Part shown: in pieces, positions 57,527 through 64,000 of the stretch
Layout: the number at the start of each line of letters is the position of its first letter
Position numbering within the stretch: position 1 is the first letter of the stretch
NCBI GenBank assembly: GCA_964020975.1
Contig: OZ026627.1
Span: 27,922,595-27,986,594 of the forward strand
Source of the DNA: Hermodice carunculata
Taxonomy: Eukaryota > Annelida > Polychaeta > Eunicida > Amphinomidae
Direction: 5' to 3'
DNA length: 64,000 bases
Program-made: the position numbers and the translations under genes
The notes under the pieces: generated by a model
Told to the model about the DNA's origin: nothing
Database searches by the model: none
What the model saw: only the letters and a program-made list of their open reading frames with translations

Positions 57527-57779
57527 GGGGACCGTGTTAACACGTGCAAGCGGTACCTTCCGTAGCCACCGAGACCGTGTAAACACGTTTATGAATGAAA
57601 TTTATTTATAGCGTCGGCTGCGTGGGAATTTTCCATTGGTTTCGATTGGTCTTTCTCAGAAATGAACCTAGTAATGTAAACTTGCTATTGGCGGTTGTTT
57701 GACCTTGAAGAAATACGCATGCGTACATGTATTTTACATGCAAATTTAGTGTTGTCAGGGACGACATTAAAAATCCAAA

Positions 57780-59573
57780 ATGGCGGGCGCTGAGTTCGAT
57801 GAGGCTCGTGCATGGGGCCGCGAATTCTTTGCGGACTCGGATTCTGAAGCCGAGTTTGAAGGTTTTGACCTTCAAAATGAATCTGTAGAAGATTTATCTA
57901 AGCGTTGTGGTACATTTGCAGTACCAGATCTGGACAATGACAAAGATTTTGACACCGATACGGCGATGAATTGGTCAAGGTCAAATGATGACCCAGAGCG
58001 AGTGCCATTCACTGGGCGCCCAGGTGTAAACATACATGCGTCTGGCTCTTCCCCGCTTGACTTTTTGAACTTATTCATTCCCGATAATCAATTTGAGACT
58101 TTTTGTATTGAAACAAATAGATATGCCCAACAACAGCGGGCCCAACGTGGTGTTTTATCTCAACACGATCGCATGAACTTATGGCAACCCACAACAAATG
58201 CGGAAATGAAGGCGTGGTTTGGCTTGTTGGTGTTGAGCGGTCTAATAGAAAAACCGCACCTGGAGAAGTATTGGTCGATTGATTCTGTCATTTCTACACC
58301 AATATTTGGCAATACTATGAGCCGGGATCGATTTTTATCAATCCTGCAGTTCTTCCACGTGAACAATAATGAAAACTTTGTGCCCCGTGGCAACACGGAT
58401 CATGACCCTTTATTCAAGGTCCGGCCACTTTATGATGAAGCCAATCACAACTTTCGCCGAGTGTACACGCCCCAGAAACAGATATCAGTAGATGAGGGTA
58501 TGGTGCCTTGGAAGGGAAGATTAATTTTCAAACAATACCTTCCGAACAAACCAGACAAATTTGGAATGAAAATGTACTCGATTTGCGATTCGACCAATGG
58601 ATATATTCTCACTGCAGACGTTTACACCGGCAAAGATTATGACCCAAACCCAGATGCGGACGCAAATCTAGGTCACACCTACGATGTGGTAATGGGTCTG
58701 CTTTCCCGGTGCGATCTGTTGAATAAAGGCTACGAAATATATGTAGACAATTTTTATACCAGTCCCAAGTTGTTTGATGACCTGTACGCAAAACAAACTT
58801 TAGCTGTAGGTACTGTGCGACTGAATAGAAAAGAAATGCCAGTTGCATTGAAATCAACAAAACTGAAAAAAGGAGAAATGATCTATAGACAGAGGGGGAA
58901 CTTGACTGCTATCAAATGGAAGGACAAACGCGAAGTGTCGATGCTATCCACAATTCACAAGGGTACAATGACTGTCACAAATAAAGTTGAACATGTTTCT
59001 GGGGAACCTATTGTGAAGCCCACTGCAATATTGGATTATAATCTGTATATGGGAGGGGTAGATCGCAATGATCAGTTGAACAAATACAACACATTCATAC
59101 GCAAAACCCAAAAATGGTGGAAAAAGCTGGCATTTGCCATCTTGAATATGGCCATAACAAATGCGTTTATCATGTATAAACAGTGCAGTTCTGCCAGTGG
59201 TGCAAAACTGTTAAGTCAGTACGATTTTCGACGTGAACTTGGTCGGCAGTTGGTCTCATATGCCCCACAACATTGTGCAAAGGGTCGGAGGCATACAGGG
59301 GCACCCGAAAGACGGCTAATAGACCGGCACTTTCCTCAAGCCATCCCCCCAGCACCAGGGGCAAAGAACCCACGACCCTGTCGTGTGTGTGTTGTGTGTA
59401 GCCCTGCAGCAGGCACCAGACACACAAAGGGGGAATCGCGGAAACGAAGAGAAACACGCTACTGGTGCCCAGAGTGTGAAAAACCCTTGTGTGTGGACCC
59501 CTGCTTCCGCCTGTATCACACCCTTCAAAATTACAGGGCCAGCCAGGCCCAGGGCAGAGATGTGGAGGATTAG
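57780..59573 (+). CDS. piggyBac transposase, 597 aa, full length
   Basis: The protein cuts and pastes its own element at TTAA sites by a DDE/D mechanism in the nucleus. It has an acidic N-terminus (residues 1-75), then the DDE_Tnp_1_7 core. The three family aspartates sit where expected: D238 in ISVDEGMVPWKGR, D323 in IYVDNFYTS and D428 in YMGGVDRNDQLN. Residues 532-586 form the cysteine-rich zinc ribbon (CRVCVVC, WCPEC, CFRLYH) that binds transposon ends. The start ATG lies in CAAAATGG with a 265-bp leader after the left TTAA. An AATAAA lies at about 59651. The length equals the usual 550-600 aa of the family and no stop or frameshift is seen. Host domestication (PGBD-like) is less likely because the transposon ends are present. 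All of this suggests an active or recently active copy. Confidence 0.95.
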   Translation: MAGAEFDEARAWGREFFADSDSEAEFEGFDLQNESVEDLSKRCGTFAVPDLDNDKDFDTDTAMNWSRSNDDPERVPFTGRPGVNIHASGSSPLDFLNLFIPDNQFETFCIETNRYAQQQRAQRGVLSQHDRMNLWQPTTNAEMKAWFGLLVLSGLIEKPHLEKYWSIDSVISTPIFGNTMSRDRFLSILQFFHVNNNENFVPRGNTDHDPLFKVRPLYDEANHNFRRVYTPQKQISVDEGMVPWKGRLIFKQYLPNKPDKFGMKMYSICDSTNGYILTADVYTGKDYDPNPDADANLGHTYDVVMGLLSRCDLLNKGYEIYVDNFYTSPKLFDDLYAKQTLAVGTVRLNRKEMPVALKSTKLKKGEMIYRQRGNLTAIKWKDKREVSMLSTIHKGTMTVTNKVEHVSGEPIVKPTAILDYNLYMGGVDRNDQLNKYNTFIRKTQKWWKKLAFAILNMAITNAFIMYKQCSSASGAKLLSQYDFRRELGRQLVSYAPQHCAKGRRHTGAPERRLIDRHFPQAIPPAPGAKNPRPCRVCVVCSPAAGTRHTKGESRKRRETRYWCPECEKPLCVDPCFRLYHTLQNYRASQAQGRDVED

Positions 59574-59778
59574 TTGTCATCAAGTATCACTGAAAAACTT
59601 ACACCTATCCAAAAAAAAAAGTTTGACTGTTTGAAGTTATAGTCTTGTTGAAATAAAATTACTTGACTTCATTTTCAGAGCTTATGAGTTATTGAGATGA
59701 CATTTTGACCTTGGCTTATAAGTCAATGCCTTTGTGGGAAAAAATATAAGAACTCACACATCGCTGAAAATAAAATGA

Positions 59779-59836
59779 TCATACTTACCTGAAAAAAATT
59801 ATCATACTTACCTGAAAATTTTTATCATACTTACCT
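59779..59836. repeat. Three 12-bp repeats at 23-bp spacing in piggyBac 3' region
   Basis: TCATACTTACCT occurs at 59779-59790, 59802-59813 and 59825-59836. Its reverse complement AGGTAAGTATGA is a full 5' splice-site consensus on the minus strand. It may be a binding site array or chance. Confidence 0.8.
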
Positions 59837-60130
59837 AAACAGTTTCCATGAATATCAGTTGTATTATGGGACAGAATTTTCTACATATACCATGGGCCCT
59901 TACCCAGCCCTTATTGACACAATATTGAAGTATTCTATAGAAATATTTGAAGATAGAAAACAAAAATAAATGTGTTCGACCTTTTTTCCTGTTACAAGGG
60001 TAAATATAAAGAAAATTGGATAAAAAACAACAGCAGACAACACTTGTATAATTAGTTTGAAGACTTTATTTGTGAACTTTCCATGGTAAATTTGCAATTT
60101 TTCTCAGCCACTTTAACTTAATTTCCCTTT

Positions 60131-60144
60131 GTTGCCATGGTAAC
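60131..60144. promoter_or_regulatory. X-box-like palindrome
   Basis: GTTGCCATGGTAAC is a full match to the RFX X-box consensus, inside the piggyBac 3' region. Confidence 0.4.
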
Positions 60145-60354
60145 AAGGGTAACAGGGCAAATGAGGTGTGGGTAAATCTTTATAAATGCAAAGCTGTATT
60201 CCTTAAACTCATTCTGATGTAGAATTTGGGTGTTTGGTGTGACTAGTGTCAAGAAAAATATCATCCCATTATTCTTATGTAATGGCTATTGTCAAACTTA
60301 CGTATCCACAAAATTAATGCAGCAGAGGGGTCTTGGTGGGTGAAAATTAGTGTA

Positions 60355-60370
60355 GCGTGAATAGGGTTAA
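60355..60370 (-). repeat. piggyBac right end: terminal inverted repeat plus TTAA
   Basis: GCGTGAATAGGG followed by TTAA; the inverse of the left end with two mismatches. Confidence 0.88.
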
Positions 60371-60907
60371 TATATTTGAAGGGGAGGTCTGCAAGGTGGC
60401 ATGTGTCAGGGTTGAAACTTTGGGTCGAGTTAAAGCAGCAAGTGGGGGTTTTTTTGGTACCAGAGAGTGGCAAACGAGATGTTTCTCAGTAACGCCCGTC
60501 CAGCTCTTCTTTGTCATTGAGTCAGGAACTAGCATGCAACTTAACTTGTCAGCCAGCTTGTCTTAAGAAAAAAAGAGTTTGTAGGTTTTCTGGTTTGGTG
60601 AAGTAAAGTGTGTGTGTGTGGGGGGGGGGGATATATGATCATATTCATAAACTAAACCAAGTTCTAAGCTGAACTGTAAATAGGGAAAGATTCACTTGCA
60701 CTTTGTGCTAATGCAGGAAACATTCTCCTTTTGAAACACTTTCTTTTTTCTTGTTCTCTAAAAGCTCTATAGTAGTTTCAGGTGAATACATTTGCAATTT
60801 TCTTAAACTTTCAGGCGAGATATCCAAAAAAATTTCAAGCAGAAAAGTGTCTAGAATTGTTGTAATACAGCAGTAGTTTAATGGTGAAGTTTAAGGGTTT
60901 TTTTAAA
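60371..60907. other. Non-coding stretch, no gene recognised
   Basis: A (GT)n/G-run lies near 60608-60630. Nothing else. Confidence 0.4.
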
Positions 60908-61118
60908 AACCGTTTCCCCCCTTAAACCAGCCCAAACTGGCTGGTGGTCAAATGTCATCTGCTTCAGCATTTTTAAGTAATTTCAACAGTAATGAGAAAC
61001 AATTTGTTGAAGAATTGTAGATGAGACCTAAAGGTCACATGATCCAGGTCAGCTAGGTCCCTTGGCATGGGATGGGTACCTGCTCTTGACTCTGGCTTCA
61101 TCAAGGGGGAAAGGGTTC
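60908..61118 (-). mobile_element. TTAA-MITE family A copy 13, worn
   Basis: CCGTTTCCCCCCTTAAACCAG on the left, GGTGGTCAAATGTCATCTGC core, TCAAGGGGGAAAGGG on the right. The hairpin is largely deleted (CCAGGTCAGCTAGGTCCC). Confidence 0.78.
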
Positions 61119-61138
61119 GTTTGGCTGTAGCAACCACC

Positions 61139-61320
61139 TGAACTCTTTCAGTGCCAAGCGTGACTTAAGTCGATCTACTTGTGTCAAACTAGTCTGAATT
61201 ATCATAAGGATTTCAGATTCGTATTCCCCGTAAAAAGACTTTTCATTCAAGTACCAGCATGGCTATAGTTCTGGAGAAAACTGTTGACTCGGGCCAAAAT
61301 TTTGGCGCTTAAAGAGTTAA
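61139..61320 (-). mobile_element. TTAA-MITE family B copy 6
   Basis: CTCTTTCAGTGCCAAGCGTG on the left and TTTGGCGCTTAAAGAG-TTAA on the right. The hairpin is reduced to one arm (AAACTGTTGACTC), giving 182 bp. Confidence 0.82.
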
Positions 61321-61329
61321 TACCCAGCT

Positions 61330-61660
61330 GGTAATACCATGAAACATCTTAAAAAAGAGCAATAGGGATGACCAAAGTGTGGTCTGTGAAGACAGGTGGT
61401 CTTTCAGTGGAGGTATAAATAAGATGAAAAGTACTAACAGAGCATTATGAAAAGGCCTTCTTAAGGCAAGTGATCTTTCATCTGAATGGCCTCTGTACAG
61501 TGAAACCTCTCTTGAGAGACCACCCCATGGTATGACCAAAAACATGGTCTTAAGGCCAGTGATCTCATAATGAAGGCAAAAATAATCGATAATCAGAAAA
61601 CTGCGAAGTGAAATATCCTGAAAGGGCGGTTCATGGAGACAGACCACTAAACTGCTGGTG
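61330..61660. mobile_element. Two adjacent pogo/Tigger-like fragments
   Basis: The first ends GGCCTCTGTACAGTG near 61501. The second starts at 61498 with TA-CAGTGAAACCTCTCTTGA and continues with GAGAGACCACCCC and GGTCTTAAGGCCAGTG. Right limit unclear. Confidence 0.6.
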
Positions 61661-61894
61661 ATTCATGTGTCCAAAAAAAAAAAAAAAACGGGGCGGGGGG
61701 AGGCTCAATCTGTTTACAGATACAAGTGGTTCATTTGAGCACAATTACATCACTGGAATGCTACAGAAGGCTCCACTTTCAACTGATTGATTCCTGCAGT
61801 CACTTATATTTGTTGGGTCCTTCAAGTACTTAGAGACTGACAGTTTAATCTTTCAACCTGAGCAAGATGAGCTGCTCAAAGTGGAAGTGCTTAC
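61661..61894. other. Non-coding spacer, possible intron
   Basis: Contains an A-run and GGGGCGGGGGGAGG. If the next entry is an exon, this is the start of its downstream intron on the minus strand. Confidence 0.35.
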
Positions 61895-62014
61895 CACATA
61901 CTCTTGACTGGCTTGCCTTCTATGCACTTGTCGCACCCTCGGCCCTCCGTGCCACTTGTACAGCATGTGCTCCCAGGTGTGTATTTTTGACACATGGTTT
62001 CACTGTCATACCAG
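61895..62014 (-). CDS. Candidate cysteine-rich internal exon, unknown protein
   Basis: On the minus strand an acceptor (GAAACTTTTTATAG) and a consensus donor (ATGTG/GTAAGC) bracket exactly 120 bp. The frame is open and both junctions are phase 2. It reads WYDSETMCQKYTPGSTCC and then TSGTEGRGCDKCIEGKPVKS, giving five Cys with spacing C-x9-C-C-x8-C-x2-C. This looks like part of an extracellular disulfide-bonded module (laminin-EGF-like GTEGRGCDKC), but I do not recognise the protein. GC content is above the surroundings. No flanking exon was identified; the nearest other candidate is at 63722-63957. I am moderately confident that it is real. Confidence 0.42.
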
Positions 62015-62404
62015 CTATAAAAAGTTTCGAACAGTGGTAATATATTATGGTGGTTTTTCTCTGAGTTCTTCAGTTTCCTCCACCACAGACAAGGTAGGAT
62101 GTATACGCCAACATCTGTGCCATGGAGAATGACTCGATAAGTCAATGCTTGACTTCATGCACAATCCATGTAAAACCAATATGTCTATACTTTTTATACC
62201 TGTGAGTTAAAAAAAAAAGCTGTATTCTAGCAGTTTTTGAAACTGCACGAGGGGATATATTTTCACTAATTGGAAATAATTTTTCAACCAGATTTTTCAA
62301 CTGTTAAATAATTGTGAAAAGTTTCTGATGAAAGTCCAACATGTAGAGTGAACGCTGTTGTAACTAGAGTAGCAACCCAGAGAGGCACAGGTGTCCAACG
62401 CATA
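62015..62404. other. Non-coding spacer, possible intron
   Basis: AT-rich sequence upstream (minus sense) of the candidate exon. Nothing else recognised. Confidence 0.35.
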
Positions 62405-62643
62405 TTAACTCATTCCATACTATGGTCACAGGTCTTGGTCAGTGGTTCTGGCACTGCCTGGCAAGTGATGCTGCAGCTGCCCTTGCATGACTTGCCAGGC
62501 AGTGCCAGAACCACTGACTTACGACTATAGGCATATTGGTACTTGAACAAATGCTCTTTTCATGAAGATTTTAAATATGCAATTGTCATCTTAAATCTAG
62601 GTAAATATAGGGAAATATCAGGGACTGGTATGGAATGAATTAA
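62405..62643. mobile_element. TTAA-MITE family C copy, complete
   Basis: 239 bp with TTAA at 62405-62408 and 62640-62643. The ends CTCATTCCATAC and GTATGGAATGAA pair 11 of 12. At 62439-62466 and 62490-62517 two 28-bp arms pair perfectly around a 23-nt centre. The core TAGGCATATTGGTACTTGAA is shared with family B. This is the reference copy for the pieces at 1-240, 5034, 12760 and 35192. Confidence 0.9.
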
Positions 62644-63093
62644 GAATTTTATATTCTCTCAGAGGAGCGTGGTGGCACTTGGGACTCATGAGTTGGTGTG
62701 CCAAAGAGTGTCTCTACCTTGCAATCGTCTGCTCTGTGTGTGCGCGAAGGCCAAGAGGAACATTCCATTGGAAAAGTGAGCCTGCCCCCACAGGCACAAG
62801 CTGTCAAGGTCTGCCCCCACCTGAACAGCTGTCAAAATTGGCTCAATTTAGGTCTTGTCACTGGCGTGATGATTCCATGTCAATATTTGAACATGCAATG
62901 ATTGGTTACATTTGCATTTGTGACATTTTGATACTATGAAGAAAAAAGTATAACTTACGTCTTTCTTTTTTTTTTTTTTTTTGCCAGAAGTTCAAAATTC
63001 TAAATGCCATTTTAGGAGCTTCGTACTAGAAGAAAGTTGTCCAAAATAAAAGTATAAAGTTAAAATGTCAGTAAAACAAGAACCTTTCCATTT

Positions 63094-63097
<4 letters not shown>
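62644..63097. other. Non-coding stretch, no gene assigned
   Basis: 62690-62860 is open in two plus frames and GC-richer, but there is no recognisable domain or splice pair. Confidence 0.3.

Positions 63098-63131
<34 letters not shown>
63098..63131. repeat. T homopolymer, about 33 bp
   Basis: Uninterrupted T-run just before the next element. Confidence 0.97.
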
Positions 63132-63133
<2 letters not shown>

Positions 63134-63139
63134 TTATTT

Positions 63140-63313
63140 CAGTGAAAACTCATTATAATGACACCATCTGTTCCCATAGAAATGTGTCAGATAACTGAAT
63201 ATGTCAAGCAAATGAATCGAACAACAAAGAAAATGAACTTTTACCATTCAAAACTTGTGTGATTATAATGAATATTTCAGATATCTGAGTGGTGTTATAA
63301 TGAGGTTTCACTG
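63140..63313. mobile_element. Pogo/Tigger-like MITE (CAGTGAAAAC ends)
   Basis: CAGTGAAAACTCATTATAAT and ATTATAAT..GAGGTTTCACTG pair over about 25 bp (the inner part is ATGACACC / GGTGTTAT). TA follows the right end. ATGTGTCAGATAACTGAATA lies inside. Confidence 0.75.
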
Positions 63314-63424
63314 TATATCTGGTATCTGAAGGCATGGGGACCCCTGGGGAGATCATACAGGGGCCTTTGAGAAAGCTTTGGCTCTGGCACATAAACAAGA
63401 GTTTGCCCAAGCAAATATAGAATT

Positions 63425-63558
63425 CCACATGGCTCTGTCATGGGGAATGGATTAAGGCAGCACAAGTTTTAAAACCATTCACTGCGAGACTTTGGCGAGC
63501 AGTGAATGGTTTGAAATGAGTGCTGTCTAAATCTATTCCCCATGACCCAGCCATGTGG
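63425..63558. repeat. 134-bp imperfect palindrome (fold-back element)
   Basis: Two arms of about 60 bp pair with about 10 mismatches. They start CCACATGGCTCTGTCATGGG and end CCCATGACCCAGCCATGTGG, and the centre reads CCATTCACTGC / GCAGTGAATGG around an 11-13-nt loop. No TTAA or TA is seen at the ends. Confidence 0.88.
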
Positions 63559-63721
63559 ATTTTTTTTTCTCCCATAGAGCATTAAATCGTATGTTTTTGT
63601 CAAAAACGTACTTGGTGTAGCATGCTTGCAGCAGTCATTTCAATTCCCATTTTGTTCACTTTCAACATTGCGTTGCTAAGGTATGTCACTCAAGAAACAA
63701 CAACCAATAGGAATCTCTCTT

Positions 63722-63957
63722 TTATTTCATTTCGGCCATAAAATCGTTCGATACATATGTTGGGAACAATTGTGTTTCCTCGTGGGTAACTACGGGAGAC
63801 AGTAGAATATTCCATGTCTCCAGCCTTGTTCCTTTGAGCAAAGCCCCAAGTCCTTCTTGTTCCACCCAAGAGACTGGAACTGATTTGACAAGGTGGAAGT
63901 CCATACCACTGGCCCAAGTGGAGATGTTATCTGATATATACCACTGGTTTGCATCTT
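63722..63957 (-). other. Open frame at window edge, possible terminal exon
   Basis: After an acceptor-like CGCAACTTGCCCAG a 77-codon frame runs DANQWYISDNISTWASGMDF ... KSVPVSWVEQEGLGALLKGT ... FPTYVSNDFMAEMK to a stop that overlaps AATAAA. It has balanced protein-like composition but no domain I recognise. An adjacent frame is also open, so chance remains likely. Confidence 0.22.
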
Positions 63958-64000
63958 CTGGGCAAGTTGCGGTTGACCCACATCAACCAGTTTGTGGTGA

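Larger units (their letters stand above)
57511..60370 (+). mobile_element. piggyBac transposon, apparently complete
   Basis: TTAA target duplications at 57511-57514 and 60367-60370 enclose 2.85 kb. The inner ends are CCCTAATTACGC on the left and, read inward on the minus strand, CCCTATTCACGC on the right (10 of 12 match). The left subterminal region has two palindromic ACCGTGTNAACACG repeats (57531-57544, 57574-57587). The transposase frame is uninterrupted. The 3' region (59574-60366) holds an AATAAA, three spaced TCATACTTACCT repeats and an X-box-like GTTGCCATGGTAAC. It is intact enough to have moved recently. Confidence 0.93.

Noticed and set aside
57511-60370. Domesticated PGBD-type host gene
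   Set aside because: TTAA duplications and matching terminal repeats enclose the gene, which fits a transposon better.
1-64000. Retroviral, LTR or Polinton-like remains
   Set aside because: I looked for reverse-transcriptase, integrase, protease, capsid and polymerase-like stretches and saw none.
1-64000. tRNA, rRNA or CRISPR
   Set aside because: No B-box-like GGTTCGAATCC with a matching A box, no rRNA blocks. The regular arrays have direct units without unique spacers, so they are minisatellites and not CRISPR.

Overview
The window looks like intron-rich, gene-poor, AT-leaning DNA from an animal. The only secure host coding sequence is one 819-bp exon (14019-14837, + strand) that carries both double-stranded-RNA-binding domains of an ADAR2-type (ADARB1) adenosine deaminase. 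Arrays built on GGTGACCTTGACC, CCGTCCATC-type leaders, and elements ending in GGCCCATGGGCCTC resemble repeats I associate with bivalve and gastropod genomes. A mollusc or another lophotrochozoan is therefore my best guess, but the sequence does not prove it.

Layout. 1-13 kb: short transposons and minisatellites, presumably upstream flank or 5' intron of the ADAR2 gene. 14.0-14.8 kb: the dsRBD exon with clean splice sites. 15-35 kb: probable intron or flank, with one cluster of RFX X-box-like sites near 18.4 kb and many MITEs. 35.4-37.2 kb: a decayed hAT transposase of the DUF4371/ZNF862 type on the minus strand, interrupted by a MITE and a CT microsatellite. 37.4-56 kb: minisatellites and long tandem arrays, including a 1.4-kb cassette bounded by 16-bp inverted repeats. 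57.5-60.4 kb: a full-length piggyBac transposon with an uninterrupted 597-codon transposase. 60.9-64 kb: more MITEs, a fold-back palindrome and one credible cysteine-rich exon on the minus strand (61895-62014).

The dominant feature is a swarm of roughly 25 short TTAA-flanked elements. The well-preserved ones are 239-240 bp long and share one plan: TTAA, a short terminal inverted repeat, a central hairpin with arms of up to 32 bp, a related core, an inverted repeat and TTAA. At least four terminal-repeat families (CCCTTTCCCC, CTCTTTCAGTG, CTCATTCCATAC, CCCTTAAAG) fit this plan. The hairpin sequence differs between families while its two arms still pair. A second group of TA-flanked, CAGTRRNACC-ended elements is pogo/Tigger-like. 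A third, CAGTGTTTCC-ended, is hAT-like. Many perfect hairpins near a gene for a dsRNA editor suggest that transcripts of this locus could fold into ADAR substrates; that is inference.

I saw no rRNA, tRNA or CRISPR, and no retroviral or Polinton-like fossils. The catalytic deaminase exons of ADAR2 and its first exon were not found by eye.
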